A stretch of 64,000 bases of DNA from Streptomyces vietnamensis (GCF_000830005.1 NZ_CP010407.1:2957001-3021000); one strand, 5' to 3'; shown: positions 36,747 through 46,236, counted from the first letter of the stretch. The notes: a model not told the origin generated them from the letters alone. Numbers and translations: made by a program.

Positions 36747-36893
36747 CTCCCATCCCGTCTGCCGTCGACCCACATGCCGTGGAGCAGGCGCGGTGCCGGG
36801 TGTCCAGGTGGAGCGCGCCACTGTACGAACGACCTGGACGCCCGTGCTGTGTCTGCTCGGCTCTGCCTGGGTCGACGGCAGACGGGATGGGAG
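36747..36893. repeat. 147-bp palindromic element with perfect 26-bp ends
   Basis: The 26 bases 36747-36772 (CTCCCATCCCGTCTGCCGTC...) are exactly inverted at 36868-36893. Inside, GGTGTCCAGGT near 36797 and ACCTGGACGCC near 36833 form a second arm with one mismatch, so the whole unit folds on itself. It could be a MITE-like or REP-like element. The flanking parts of the 36678-36997 gap show nothing else. Confidence 0.7.
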
Positions 36894-36997
36894 TCCCCAC
36901 CGCCACACCCCACCGGCCGGCACCCGCCCACGGGCCCCCTCCATCCCGGACCCCCTGCGTAGCGGCCCCGTCACCGTTCGTCGCCCCCGGACGTGCG

Positions 36998-37029
36998 ACG
37001 ACCCCGGGCGCGGGTGCGTCCGGGGTCGT
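36998..37029 (-). terminator. Hairpin terminator after the LAETG surface-protein gene
   Basis: ACGACCCCGG (36998-37007) pairs perfectly with 37020-37029 across a 12-nt loop, about 40 bp past the stop codon of the minus-strand gene at 37071. Confidence 0.55.
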
Positions 37030-37070
37030 GCGGGGTCGTGCGCGGGGGGCCGAGTCACCGGCCTCCGGGG

Positions 37071-38504
37071 TTACTGGCCGGCGGTCTTCTTCTTGCGGAG
37101 GAAGAACACCGCGCCGCCGCCGATCACGACGAGCGCTGCGGCGATGCCGGCGATCATCGGGGTGGCGCTGGAGCTGCCGGTCTCGGCGAGGTCGCCGCCG
37201 CCGGTCGTGGTGCCGGTCGTGCCGCCTGTGGTGTCACCGGTGGTGCCGCCGGTGGTCGACGGGGTGGAAGGCGTGGCCGAGGGGGTGGTGGAGGGGGTCT
37301 CCGACGGCTTCGGGCCGGGGGTGGCCGTCTTGCAGTCCAGGACGCCCTCGAAGGTCTCCTCGAAGTCGTTCGGGCCGGTGATCGTGAACTTGTAGGACTC
37401 GTCCTCGGCGAGCGGGAGGGCGATGGTCTTCGTCTCGCCGGCGGGGACCGTGTACGAGGTGCCCTTCAGGTCGAAGGTCCAGTCCTCGTTGCCCTTGTTG
37501 CCGGCGATGATCTCCAGGCCGCCCTTGGCGCAGTCCTTGGCGACCGAGACGGACGGGACGGCACCCTTCTTGGCCCACGTGGCGGAGGCCTTGGCGGTGA
37601 CGGTGGAGTCGCTGGAGCCGGCCAGGATCAGGGTCTGCGAGGGGCCGTCGACGGAGACGAAGGCGCGGCCGAGGGAGACCTTGGTGGTGGCCTCGGCGGT
37701 CAGCTCGGCGCTGCCGTCGGCGGTGCCGGCCGGGACGTCGAAGTAGACCTGGTCGCCGTTCTTGGCGTCGGTGACCGGCTTGCCGGCCTTGTCGACGACC
37801 TGGACGCCGGCGGGGGTGCCCGGGGCGGCCGCGAGCTTGGCGGTGGCGTTGGTGGTGACGGTGATCGGGCCGAGCTTCTCGCCGGGCTTGCCGGACACGG
37901 TGGCCGGGGAGAGGCTCAGGGAGGCCGTCGGCTCGTCGAGCTCGACCGCCTTCTCGAGCAGGTACTCCTTCAGCTTCTCGGCGTCCTCGTCCTTCGGCGT
38001 CGCGACGACGTCGTCGGAGAGGGTCCAGATCGCGGCCTGGGTGCCGGCGGCGGCCTCCCCCTTGGAGAGGTCGGCGCCCACCTTGCCGCCGAGGGTCTCG
38101 GCGGACAGCTTCGGGTAGGAGTTCTCCAGGATCCAGAGGATCTTGCCCGCGTTGCCGTTGTCGTGCAGGGAGGACTCGTCCCAGCCGACTTCCTTGTAGT
38201 CGAAGTCGTGCTTCGCCTCGGTGCGGAGGTCGATGCAGTAGGTGAAGAGGGTGCCCCCGCCGTCGACCTCCATCTTGAACAGACCGCCGCCGACGGACCA
38301 CTTGGCGCCGTTCTTCTCGGTGATCTCGACGGAGCCCTTGTCCTCCGTGAAACCGCCGAACTTCGCCGTGACACCGCCGGTGCCCGGGGCGCCCTCATCG
38401 GCCAGAGCCGGACCTGCGGTCGCCATCGCACCGGTCGCGACGAGGCCGGAGACCAGGATCGTGGCTGCCAGGCGGGCAACGCCACGCCCACGAACTGAAA
38501 ACAT
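37071..38504 (-). CDS. Sortase-anchored (LAETG) surface protein with thioester domain
   Basis: 477 residues. A signal peptide (cleavage after GPALA, about residue 35) is followed by a thioester (TQXA) domain: Cys90 in TYCIDLRTEAKH and Gln156 in GTQAAIWTL are the pair that forms the internal Cys-Gln thioester. Beta-sandwich domains and a Thr/Pro/Ser/Gly-rich wall-spanning stretch (about 385-435) follow. The end is LAETG (439-443), a hydrophobic helix and RKKK, the signal for a class E sortase. Thioester domains attach covalently to amine-bearing surfaces and act as adhesins. ATG 38504 follows GGAGGGGAATCC. Confidence 0.9.
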   Translation of the reverse strand: MFSVRGRGVARLAATILVSGLVATGAMATAGPALADEGAPGTGGVTAKFGGFTEDKGSVEITEKNGAKWSVGGGLFKMEVDGGGTLFTYCIDLRTEAKHDFDYKEVGWDESSLHDNGNAGKILWILENSYPKLSAETLGGKVGADLSKGEAAAGTQAAIWTLSDDVVATPKDEDAEKLKEYLLEKAVELDEPTASLSLSPATVSGKPGEKLGPITVTTNATAKLAAAPGTPAGVQVVDKAGKPVTDAKNGDQVYFDVPAGTADGSAELTAEATTKVSLGRAFVSVDGPSQTLILAGSSDSTVTAKASATWAKKGAVPSVSVAKDCAKGGLEIIAGNKGNEDWTFDLKGTSYTVPAGETKTIALPLAEDESYKFTITGPNDFEETFEGVLDCKTATPGPKPSETPSTTPSATPSTPSTTGGTTGDTTGGTTGTTTGGGDLAETGSSSATPMIAGIAAALVVIGGGAVFFLRKKKTAGQ

Positions 38505-38661
38505 TGGATTCCCCTCCGGGCGCGCTGCTCCGCGAACTTGGTCGATTCGCGTGGGGGGAGCGCACGCCAGCAGAACTCACAGACTCAATGGGCTCACGTG
38601 CCGCACGAGTATTCGGGAATCCTAGGGACGCGAAACCCCCCGGTGCCCTGTCGTACGGTCA

Positions 38662-38690
38662 GATAACCATTCCGACTCGGAATCGTTATC
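38662..38690. promoter_or_regulatory. 29-bp near-perfect palindrome, probable operator
   Basis: GATAACCATTCCGA-C-TCGGAATCGTTATC has one mismatch between 14-base arms. It lies about 160 bp upstream of the surface-protein start and just past the ssb stop codon. The AT-rich symmetric form resembles Fur-family operators, but it does not match a motif I know exactly. The remaining 38505-38729 has no gene. Confidence 0.55.
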
Positions 38691-38729
38691 ACCCGGGCGA
38701 GTTGGTCGACAAATCTCCACAACGCAAGG

Positions 38730-39200
38730 TCAGGGAGCGGTTACCAGCTGCGGAGTCACCGCCGTTCCCTCCTCCGCCGCCACCGCCCACGGGTCCTGCT
38801 CCGGCTGTGGCGCGGCGGTCTCCGGCTCCGGCCTGGGCTCCGCCCGTGCCGCGCGCCGGAAGGCGGCCGTCCCCCGGCTCAGATCGTGTCCGACGGCCGT
38901 CGCGGCCACGTCCACGAACGTCTTGCGCTGCCCGTCGCGCTCCTCCTCGCGGACCTTCAACCGGCCGTGCACCACGAGCGGTTCCCCCACGGAGACCGAG
39001 GCCGCGAGGTTGGCGCCGAGCGAGCGCCAGGCCGACACCGTGTAGAAGCTGGTGTTCCCGTCGGACCAGAGGCCCCGCTCCCGGTCCCAGCGGCGCGCGG
39101 TCACCGCGAACCGGAAGCGGGCCACCCCGCCGGCCGTCGTGTCCCGGTACTCCACCGCCGTCGCCACGTTGCCGACGAGCGTCACGGTCGTGTCGTTCAT
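38730..39200 (-). CDS. ssbB: Single-stranded DNA-binding protein, SsbB type
   Basis: 156 residues, the length reported for Streptomyces SsbB. The OB fold is clear: TVTLVGNVATAVEYRDTTAG, RFRFAVTARRWDRERG, YTVSAWRSLGANLAASV and VVHGRLKVREEERDGQ. The conserved acidic C-terminal tip (DDDIPF type) of the replicative SSB is missing; the protein ends VTPQLVTAP. In S. coelicolor SsbB is needed for chromosome segregation during sporulation, which fits the neighbouring dynamin genes. ATG 39200 is chosen because it begins the first OB strand; the frame is open much further upstream but overlaps the dynamin gene. Confidence 0.9.
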   Translation of the reverse strand: MNDTTVTLVGNVATAVEYRDTTAGGVARFRFAVTARRWDRERGLWSDGNTSFYTVSAWRSLGANLAASVSVGEPLVVHGRLKVREEERDGQRKTFVDVAATAVGHDLSRGTAAFRRAARAEPRPEPETAAPQPEQDPWAVAAEEGTAVTPQLVTAP

Positions 39201-39358
39201 GGTTCCGCCCCCACTCTCCCGGTGTCCGGCTGCGTGGACACCTCGTGGAGACGATCCTCGGCCGAGCGCGGGAATCCCGCTCGGGCCTGTGGACAGCCAC
39301 GTACCTGGGGACAACTCCCTCACCCGGGAGGGTGGGAAGTGGGGTGCCCGAGGGCTCG

Positions 39359-41167
39359 CTACCTCCCCCGCGCCCCCGCCCGCGTCGCGCCGAGACGCCT
39401 CGTACCGGGGCGGCTTCCGCCCACCACCCGGGCGGCCACCGACGGCCGCGTGCCGACCACCGTCGCGTACTGCTCGCGCACCTCCCGGTAGCGCATGAGC
39501 TCCGCCGCCACCGGATCGAGGACCCGGGCCCGGCCGCAGGCCGCGGCCGCTTCCCGCAGCCGGCGTTCGGCCTCCTGGCCGTACCGGCGGGCCGGGCCCT
39601 TCACGGCGCCCTCGCAGGCCCATTCGACGAGCGGACCGCCGATGATCCCGCCGAGCATCACGAGGACGGGCGGCAGCAGGCCCGGCTCGACGACGCCGAC
39701 GATCTGCGCCACCAGCCAGAGCGCGCCGAAGATCTGCAGGAGCGTCATCACCGCCTGGGCGAGGACGGCCGCGGGCCACCAGGCGGGCCGGGGCGGCCGG
39801 GCCGCCGGGTCCCCGAGGGAGACCGTCAGCTCGTCCAGGGCCTCCGGCAGCCCGTCGGCCCCGCGCGAGGCCGCCTCGCGGACCGCCTGCGCCCAGGGCG
39901 TCGGGAGCCCGCGCGAGGCCTCGTCGGCGACGATCCGTACGGCCTGCTCGACGCGCTGGCGGGCGGTCAGCTCGTCCTCGACGGGGGCCGCGAGGTGCGG
40001 GTCGGTGGAGCCGTGCGCGCGCATCCGCTCGTACCAGCGGTAGAGCCGCAGCCAGGGGGTGCCGCAGGCCCGGATGGCGCCGCGGCGCCAGACCCGCTCG
40101 GCGGCCTCGCCCGCGGCCTGGGCGCCGACGGCGACGGCGAGCCGGTCCGTGAAGGCGTCCCTGGACCGCTCGTCGAGGCCGGGCCGCCCGTCGGCGACGT
40201 ACACCTGGCGCAGCCGGGCGGCGGCGGCGTCGACGTCGGCGGCGAGGCGGCGTTCGGGCGCGGTGCGTTCCTGGACGAACCGGGCGACGAGCTCGCGCAG
40301 TTCGGGCACGCCCTCGCCGGTCAGCGCGGAGAGCGCGAGGACCGTGGCTCCCGGCTCACCGTGCTCGCCGAGCGCCACGCCGTCCTCGTCGAGGAGGCGG
40401 CGCAGGTCGTCGAGGACGAGGTCGGCGGCCTCGGTGCCGAGCCGGTCGATCTGGTTGAGGACGACGAAGGTGACCTCGGCGTGCCCGGCCAGCGGCCGCA
40501 GGTAGCGCTCGTGGAGGGCGGCGTCCGCGTACTTCTCGGGGTCGACGACCCAGATCACGGCGTCGACGAGGCCGAGGACCCGGTCGACCTGGTCGCGGTG
40601 GGCGGTGACCGCCGAATCGTGGTCGGGCAGGTCGACGAGGACGAGCCCCTGGAGCTCGGTGTCGCCGGCGCCGCCCGCGAGGGGGCGGCGGCGCAGCCGG
40701 CTGGGGACGGCGAGCCGGTCGAGCAGCCCGGCGGCGCCCTCGGACCAGCTGAGCGCGATGGGCGCGGAGGTGGTGGGGCGGCGCAGGCCGGTCTCGGAGA
40801 CGGGCACGCCGGCGAGGGCGTTGAAGAGGGTGGACTTGCCGCTTCCGGTGGCTCCGGCGAGGGCGATCACGGTGTGCCGGGAGGAGAGCCGCTGGCGGGC
40901 GGCGGCCTCGTCGAGCACGCGCCCGGCCTCGGCGAGGGCCTCGCTCTCGACACGGGTGCGGGAGAGCCCGACGAGCTCGTGGAGGGCGTCGAGACGGCGA
41001 CGAAGGGGTGCGCCGTAACTGCCGCCGAGGGGCGGCAGGGCGTCGTCCTCCTCCTTGGCCTCACGCGGCTCCTCCTCCGTGACGGCGGCGGCCCGCTCGG
41101 CCGCCCGCCGTGCGATCAGCCCGTCGTCCCAGCGCTCGCGGTCGCGCTCACGGCCGTCGTCCACCAC
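39359..41167 (-). CDS. dynB: Dynamin-like GTPase with two membrane helices (DynB-like)
   Basis: 602 residues. G1 is GATGSGKSTLFNALAG, the switch region is LRRPTTSAPI, G3 is VLVDLPDHDS and G4 is VLNQIDRL. After a helical region, two adjacent membrane segments lie at about 465-515 (AVLAQAVMTLLQIFGALWLV and LLPPVLVMLGGIIGGPLVEW), then a basic C-terminus. This is the layout of DynB of Streptomyces, which with DynA stabilises FtsZ rings at sporulation septa. It starts one base after the stop of the upstream GTPase. Names DynA/DynB are assigned from the presence or absence of membrane helices. Confidence 0.82.
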   Translation of the reverse strand: MVDDGRERDRERWDDGLIARRAAERAAAVTEEEPREAKEEDDALPPLGGSYGAPLRRRLDALHELVGLSRTRVESEALAEAGRVLDEAAARQRLSSRHTVIALAGATGSGKSTLFNALAGVPVSETGLRRPTTSAPIALSWSEGAAGLLDRLAVPSRLRRRPLAGGAGDTELQGLVLVDLPDHDSAVTAHRDQVDRVLGLVDAVIWVVDPEKYADAALHERYLRPLAGHAEVTFVVLNQIDRLGTEAADLVLDDLRRLLDEDGVALGEHGEPGATVLALSALTGEGVPELRELVARFVQERTAPERRLAADVDAAAARLRQVYVADGRPGLDERSRDAFTDRLAVAVGAQAAGEAAERVWRRGAIRACGTPWLRLYRWYERMRAHGSTDPHLAAPVEDELTARQRVEQAVRIVADEASRGLPTPWAQAVREAASRGADGLPEALDELTVSLGDPAARPPRPAWWPAAVLAQAVMTLLQIFGALWLVAQIVGVVEPGLLPPVLVMLGGIIGGPLVEWACEGAVKGPARRYGQEAERRLREAAAACGRARVLDPVAAELMRYREVREQYATVVGTRPSVAARVVGGSRPGTRRLGATRAGARGR

Positions 41168-41168
41168 G

Positions 41169-42797
41169 TCACTTCTCCTTCTGCAGTACGGAGAGCGCGG
41201 CGATCAGCTCCGCCTGCGGCTCGGGGGTCACGTCGAGCGCGTCCAGGGGGGCGAGGCGCCGGTCGCGCTCGGCGTGCAGGACCCGGTCGACGTACGAGAG
41301 GACGAGTTCGCCGCCCTTGTCGCGGAGCCGCAGGGCGGCCTGGGCGCCGAGGAGTTCGGCGAGGCGTTCGCCGGCGGCGCGGGCGCGGCGGCCGCCGAGG
41401 AGGGAGGCGGCGAGGAGGGCGGCGACGGTGTCGGGCTCGGGGACGGCGGTGCGGGCCGCGCGCGAACCGGAGGGGCGCTCCACGCTCCGCACCTCCTCCT
41501 CGGCCAGTTCTTCGAGCACGCGGCGCCAGCGGCGCACCTCCATGCCGATGCGTTCCGTCGTCTCCCGGTCGCCGCCGGTGCGGGGCGGGCCGAGGGCCTC
41601 GGAGGCGGGTTCGCGGCGCCAGGTGTCCCGTACGCGCTCCTCGGCGGCGGAGACCGCGCAGTGGAGGAGGGCGGCGAGGGACTCGGCGAGGGCGTCCAGG
41701 AGCTCCTCGGCGGTGCTGTCGCGGGGGTAGCCGCGCCAGCGGGTGCGGGCGTCGCCGGCGAGGACGGCGCCGCGGCCGAGCTCCTTGCGCACCCGCCCGG
41801 CCTGCTCCCGGTACGCGGCCTCGACGACGCCGGCGAGACGGCCGGCGGCGGCGTACTGGGCGGCGACGGCGGCGGCCAGCTCGGGCAGCCGGGCGTCGAG
41901 GGAGTCGATGACTCCGGAGGCGGTCCGGTCGGCGGCCTGCTGGCGGGCGGCCGGGTCCTGGGCGCGGTGGGCGAGCCAGTCGCGCAGGGCGGCGACGGCG
42001 TTGTCGGGCAGCAGTCCGCTGCCGCCGCCCGCGGACTCGGGCAGCTCGGGGATGGTGAACCGGGGCACGCGGTCGAGGCCGGCCTTGTCGAGCAGTGCCC
42101 CGTACTGGCGGGAGACCTCGCCGATGACCTGGTGGGGGACGCGGTCGAGGACGGTGACGAGGGTGGCGTCGTACTCCTTGGCGGTACGGAGCAGGTGCCA
42201 GGGCACGGCGTCGGCGTACCGCGAGGCGGTGGTGACCATCACCCAGATGTCTGCGGCGCAGATCAACTCGGCGGCGAGGAGCCGGTTCTCGACGACGAGG
42301 GAGTCGATGTCGGGCGCGTCGAGGAGGGCGAGCCCCCGGGGCAGGGAGGCGGCCGTCTCGACCCGCAGCGCGTTCTCCTCGGGGGCGGGCTCGTCGACGG
42401 GGTGGTCCTCGTCGGCCTGGGGCAGCCAGACGCGGGTGAGCTGCGGGAGGACCCGCATGCCGGCGAACCAGTGGTGGTCCTCGGGGTGGCAGACGAGGAC
42501 GGGCGTCCGGGTGGTGGGCCTGAGCACCCCCGCCTCGCTGACGCGGCGCCCGACAAGGGAGTTGACGAGGGTGGACTTCCCGGCCCCGGTGGATCCGCCG
42601 ACGACGGCGAGGAGCGGGGCGTCGGGGTCCTTCAGCCGGGGCACCAGGTAGTCGTCGAGCTGGGCGAGCAACTCGGCCCGGGTCTGGCGGGCGCGGGGCG
42701 TGTCGGGGAGGGGCAGTGGGAGACGCACGGCGGCGACTCGGTCGCGCAGGGCGGAGAGTGCGTCGATCAGCTGAGGCCGTTCGTCCAAGGTCACCAC
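41169..42797 (-). CDS. dynA: Dynamin-like GTPase without membrane helices (DynA-like)
   Basis: 542 residues. G1 is [20 protein letters not shown], the switch [11 protein letters not shown], and G3 [11 protein letters not shown]; the following ALLDK-rich helices and the C-terminal helical half match the dynamin-like family. No membrane segment is seen. It is the first gene of a dynA-dynB unit (1-bp gap), beginning at GTG 42797; no good ribosome binding site is visible. In Streptomyces the pair acts in sporulation septation together with SsgB and SepF. Confidence 0.8.
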   Translation of the reverse strand: MVTLDERPQLIDALSALRDRVAAVRLPLPLPDTPRARQTRAELLAQLDDYLVPRLKDPDAPLLAVVGGSTGAGKSTLVNSLVGRRVSEAGVLRPTTRTPVLVCHPEDHHWFAGMRVLPQLTRVWLPQADEDHPVDEPAPEENALRVETAASLPRGLALLDAPDIDSLVVENRLLAAELICAADIWVMVTTASRYADAVPWHLLRTAKEYDATLVTVLDRVPHQVIGEVSRQYGALLDKAGLDRVPRFTIPELPESAGGGSGLLPDNAVAALRDWLAHRAQDPAARQQAADRTASGVIDSLDARLPELAAAVAAQYAAAGRLAGVVEAAYREQAGRVRKELGRGAVLAGDARTRWRGYPRDSTAEELLDALAESLAALLHCAVSAAEERVRDTWRREPASEALGPPRTGGDRETTERIGMEVRRWRRVLEELAEEEVRSVERPSGSRAARTAVPEPDTVAALLAASLLGGRRARAAGERLAELLGAQAALRLRDKGGELVLSYVDRVLHAERDRRLAPLDALDVTPEPQAELIAALSVLQKEK

Positions 42798-43089
42798 ATG
42801 CGAAGAATGCCCAATTTATGAGTGTTTTTGAAGCGTATGGGGGCCCTGCGCGCCGAAGAGAAGGGTGGCCACCGGAAGGTCGGGCATAACGAGTGCACAA
42901 CACCCGCCCCGAGTGGCGCGAAAAGCGCTGCGCGAATCGCACCTGCCTGCGATTATCGGTTCGCTTCACCGAACCTCCACATCGTGCCACGCAGGTGAAG
43001 CAACCGGGCCAAGGCGATCGGAGCCCTATCCTTGTCCCGGCAGGCACACCCCACCCACCAGGGGCTCCTGGCCACACGGCCACCACCCG

Positions 43090-43162
43090 GCCCCCGTAGC
43101 TCAGTGGATAGAGCAGGTGCCTTCTAAGCACTTGGCCGCAGGTTCGAGTCCTGCCGGGGGCG
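43090..43162 (+). tRNA. tRNA-Arg (anticodon TCT)
   Basis: 73 bases. The acceptor stem GCCCCCG pairs with CGGGGGC (43155-43161), the D arm is AGCTCAGTGGATAGAGC, the anticodon loop CTTCTAA contains TCT, and the T arm CGCAGGTTCGAGTCCTGCC is complete. The CCA end is not fully encoded (GCA follows the acceptor). Confidence 0.96.
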
Positions 43163-43170
43163 CAAGATCC

Positions 43171-43197
43171 AAGACCCTCCTTCGGGAGGGTCTTTTT
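43171..43197 (+). terminator. Terminator of tRNA-Arg
   Basis: AAGACCCTCC-TTCG-GGAGGGTCTT followed by TTT: a 10-bp stem with a stable UUCG tetraloop and a T run, 9 bp after the tRNA. The remaining gap to 43529 carries a second perfect 11-bp stem (43287-43297 with 43307-43317) but no gene. Confidence 0.92.
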
Positions 43198-43529
43198 GCT
43201 GGTCAGAGGTGGTTTTCAGTCGGGGTGCGAGCGTGCCGGGGCAAGGGCTCCGGGTGGCTTGATCTGTCCGGCTGCAACCGGCCAGAGGCGGCCTCCGGCG
43301 GCCGTGCGGAGGCCGCCGGACGGCCTCGGCGGAGCGCCCGCCCGCTTTCAGTGAGCGCGCCCCGGTGTCCTGGAGCTCCGAGGACTCGGCCGGACGGACG
43401 GGCAAGGCGTGAGGCCTCACGCTCGGCGGAGCCACTTCTCACCGTTCCGGTGGGGCCACCGGAGGCCCTCGCGGAGACTCACCGCACTCTGAGCGCCCGT
43501 GGCTTCGGGCCGATCACCCGAGCCGGTGG

Positions 43530-44165
43530 TCACCGATTCCGGTCTCCAGGCGTGAACCGACCGGTCGCGGGGGCCACGCACTTGTCGACGACGGTCTCCT
43601 CGCCGGCCGCCGAGCCCTCCAGGCAGAGCCGCCCGCCCTTCTCACGCAGGTCGAGGAAGAACCGCGTGGTCGCACCGGACTGCTTCAGGTCGTGGATGCG
43701 CTCGTCGACGTAGCCGAGGTCGTTCAGGATCGTCCTGACCTTCGTGGGGGTGGGATCCGTCAGATCCCAGAGGGCCCCGGCTATGCGCTCCTCGTGAAGG
43801 TTGCCGGCGCACCAGTCACGCGCGTTCAGCTCCACTTCCGGTCCCGCCGTGGGCGTGATCGGCACGACCATGTCGTCCGGTACTTCCTCGCCGGGTGGTG
43901 CCGGTGCTGGTGTCGGCGGCGCCACGGGCGGGGCGCCCGGAGGGGGGCACGACCGCTCGATGTGCTCCTGTATCTCCGCGAGGGTCGGATCAGGCTGCCT
44001 GCTCTCCACAGCCTCCGCGCGCACGGCCCGTTCTCCGCCGGTGGTCGCCTTCTCGGTGCCGCACGCACCAAGTGCCAGCACAGCCAAGGCTGTCATGGCC
44101 AGAGTGAGTCGCGGTCGGCGCGAGGAGCCGGCGAACATGCGGGCCGAGGCAGGGATTCGTCTCAT
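43530..44165 (-). CDS. Secreted lipoprotein, unknown function
   Basis: About 211 residues. The signal peptide MRRIPASARMFAGSSRRPRL then MTALAVLALGAC ends in a lipobox LGAC, so the mature protein is lipid-anchored. A Pro-rich spacer (about 75-105) is followed by a small domain with RDWCAGNLHEERIAGALWDL, TKVRTILNDLGYVDERIHDL and CLEGSAAGEETVVDKCVAP; three Cys suggest a disulfide. The family is not recognised. ATG 44165 follows GAGG by 8 nt; a GTG at 44171 is possible but too close to the ribosome binding site. Confidence 0.8.
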   Translation of the reverse strand: MRRIPASARMFAGSSRRPRLTLAMTALAVLALGACGTEKATTGGERAVRAEAVESRQPDPTLAEIQEHIERSCPPPGAPPVAPPTPAPAPPGEEVPDDMVVPITPTAGPEVELNARDWCAGNLHEERIAGALWDLTDPTPTKVRTILNDLGYVDERIHDLKQSGATTRFFLDLREKGGRLCLEGSAAGEETVVDKCVAPATGRFTPGDRNR

Positions 44166-44198
44166 GTGCACAGCCTCTGATCAAGCCGGCCCCCTGCG

Positions 44199-44218
44199 CG
44201 TGAGTACGCATACTCACG
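44199..44218. promoter_or_regulatory. Inverted repeat in the lipoprotein promoter region
   Basis: CGTGAGTA-CGCA-TACTCACG: 8-base arms with perfect symmetry and a 4-base centre, 34 bp upstream of the lipoprotein start. Probable operator; the regulator is unknown. Confidence 0.5.
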
Positions 44219-44278
44219 TGGGCAGGGAGGGACACTCAACCCCGATGAGACGCAACCGAGTTTCAGCGAGCCACGCGA

Positions 44279-44304
44279 GGCCCCGGCCGCCCGCCGGGGC
44301 CTTT
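44279..44304. terminator. Hairpin in the gap before the phospholipase gene
   Basis: GGCCCCGGC (44279-44287) pairs with 44293-44301 across a 5-nt loop, followed by TTT on the plus strand. There is no annotated gene upstream on that strand, so it may end a short unannotated transcript starting near 44220. The rest of the 444-bp gap has no supported gene. Confidence 0.55.
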
Positions 44305-44609
44305 GCTGTCCAGAAGCGATCAGCGAGGGGCTGTATCCACTGGTCAGGCCGTACTTGGCACCTGGTTCGCCGCTCGCCGACGGCACCGCACCCTGACCGC
44401 GTACGGGTCGTCCGCGGGCGTCACCGTACGGGCAACCGAGTGCCATCGGAGCGGCATCGGGGAGGGCGATGGCGGAGGCATAACGGATCGAAGGGGCGGG
44501 TTCCTAGGTTTCTCGTTGCCGGCCGAGAACGACCGGTTCGAACAGGCGAGACAGGGGCCGGCCGCGAAGGTCTGGACCGTATGCCGCCGGTGACCCGAAG
44601 GAACCGAAC

Positions 44610-46220
44610 GTGCGAAAAATCGCGCTGCCCGCAGTGGCGGCAGTGTCACTGGCCCTGCTGCTCCCGCAGTCGGCCGTCGCCGAGGACATCCCCTCCCCGG
44701 CGCTGGACACCGGTGAGACCCAGCTGATCGGCCCGGGCATGTACCAGTCGTCCGACGACAGCTTCCAGATATCCGAGAACGACGTCTCGTACGGCCTGAT
44801 GAGCCGTACGCACACGGTGGACGGGAGCGGGCCGGGCGTCGCCCAGGCCCAGGACGCCCCGGCCACCCGCGCCGACCTCGGGGTCTTCGGTCCGAGCTGG
44901 GAGGCCGAGTTCGTCGGCGGCCAGCTGAACCGCAAGCTGGTCCCCGGCTCCGGTTCGATCACCACCACCGACCTGGACACCGCCGAGTCCGTCCGCTACA
45001 ACCTCACCGACTCCGTGGCCGGCGCCAACGGCGGCAGCATCAACACCTACAAGGCGTCCGACGGCTCCACGCTGGTGGAGAACGTGCAGTGGGACGACCT
45101 CGCGGGCGTACTGAAGACCACGATCACCGAGACGCTCAACATCGACCTCACCCAGGTCGCCTCCGGTGACGACGTGCCGGTGGACTCCACCGGCGCCCCG
45201 ATCGCGGCCGCCTCCCTCAAGCCGTCCTACACCTGGAAGCAGGTCGGCGGCGGCGGCGACAACTGGCGGGTGACGGCGGTCGGCAACACCGCCTTCAAGC
45301 AGACGACGGTCAGCTACGACAGCACCGGCCGCGTCTCCACCGTCAAGGACCCGGCTCGCGCCGACGTCCCCGCGCAGACCGTGAAGGTCAACTACGCGAC
45401 CGCCACCACGGCCTCCGGCCAGACCCTCGGCGACGTCGCGGGCCAGGTCAAGGACATCACCGTCACCGTCGGCCAGACCGTGTCGACCCTGGCCCGCTAC
45501 TCGTACGACGGCTCCGGCCTGCTCCGCAAGGTCGTCGACCCGGCGTCCGGCAGCCAGCTCAACACCTACAGCTACGACGCCTCGGACCGGGTCGTCGCCG
45601 CCTCCGCCGAGGACGGCGCCTCCTGGCAGCTCACCTACTCCGGTGACGCGGCCGCCCCGCAGTCGGTGGAGACCACCGGCATCCGCCCCGAGGGCGGCAG
45701 CGCCGTCCAGGGCGCCCCGAGCCTGGCCCAGGCGGAGGGCGTCGCCCCGGCCTCCGAGGACTTCGCCGGCGGTGAGATCACCTCCGCGCAGGCCTACCCG
45801 AGCTACTGCTCCCGCCCCGAGACGTGGATGTGGTACCAGTACAGCGGCTGCGCGACCAAGGTCGCCCACTACGGCTGGCACAACCCGAGCTGGAAGAAGA
45901 CCCCGACCGGCGCCTGGGTCATGGGCATCTTCGAGGACCACTGCACCAGCGCCTCCGACAAGCCCAACGGCTGGGACTTCCGTACCGCCTGTGACTCGCA
46001 CGACTACGGCTACGGCACCATCGGCAACACCTACAAGGGCTACCGCTACTACCTGGACCGCAACAAGGGCATCGCCACCGACGTGGCCTTCTACAACATG
46101 CTCTACTACAACACCTGCCCGGCGTACTTCTGGAAGAGCGCCTGCCGGTCCACCGCGTACGCCTACTACGTCGGTGTCTTCTACGGCGGCCACCCCAAGA
46201 ACGGCGCCGACGCCACCTGA
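44610..46220 (+). CDS. Secreted phospholipase A2 with N-terminal YD-type repeats
   Basis: 536 residues. A signal peptide (to about residue 25, QSAVAED) precedes a beta-rich region with YD/RHS-like repeats at about 235-335 (YDSTGRVSTVKDP, YSYDGSGLLRKVVDP, YSYDASDRVVAA). The C-terminal 140 residues form a prokaryotic PLA2 domain: the motif TACDSHDYGYG supplies the catalytic His464-Asp465 dyad, and Cys residues (YCSRP, GCATK, DHCTS, NTCPAY, SACRS) can form disulfides. It should hydrolyse the sn-2 ester of phospholipids outside the cell. GTG 44610 follows GAAGGAAC. Fusion of YD repeats to PLA2 is unusual for a simple secreted lipase. Confidence 0.85.
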   Translation: MRKIALPAVAAVSLALLLPQSAVAEDIPSPALDTGETQLIGPGMYQSSDDSFQISENDVSYGLMSRTHTVDGSGPGVAQAQDAPATRADLGVFGPSWEAEFVGGQLNRKLVPGSGSITTTDLDTAESVRYNLTDSVAGANGGSINTYKASDGSTLVENVQWDDLAGVLKTTITETLNIDLTQVASGDDVPVDSTGAPIAAASLKPSYTWKQVGGGGDNWRVTAVGNTAFKQTTVSYDSTGRVSTVKDPARADVPAQTVKVNYATATTASGQTLGDVAGQVKDITVTVGQTVSTLARYSYDGSGLLRKVVDPASGSQLNTYSYDASDRVVAASAEDGASWQLTYSGDAAAPQSVETTGIRPEGGSAVQGAPSLAQAEGVAPASEDFAGGEITSAQAYPSYCSRPETWMWYQYSGCATKVAHYGWHNPSWKKTPTGAWVMGIFEDHCTSASDKPNGWDFRTACDSHDYGYGTIGNTYKGYRYYLDRNKGIATDVAFYNMLYYNTCPAYFWKSACRSTAYAYYVGVFYGGHPKNGADAT

Positions 46221-46236
46221 CGGGTCGTGAGACGCA

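Noticed and set aside
41116..43131. 671-residue minus-strand open frame overlapping dynA and the tRNA-Arg gene
   Set aside because: It runs through the tRNA and is mostly Arg/Pro/His; dynA in another frame has intact GTPase motifs.
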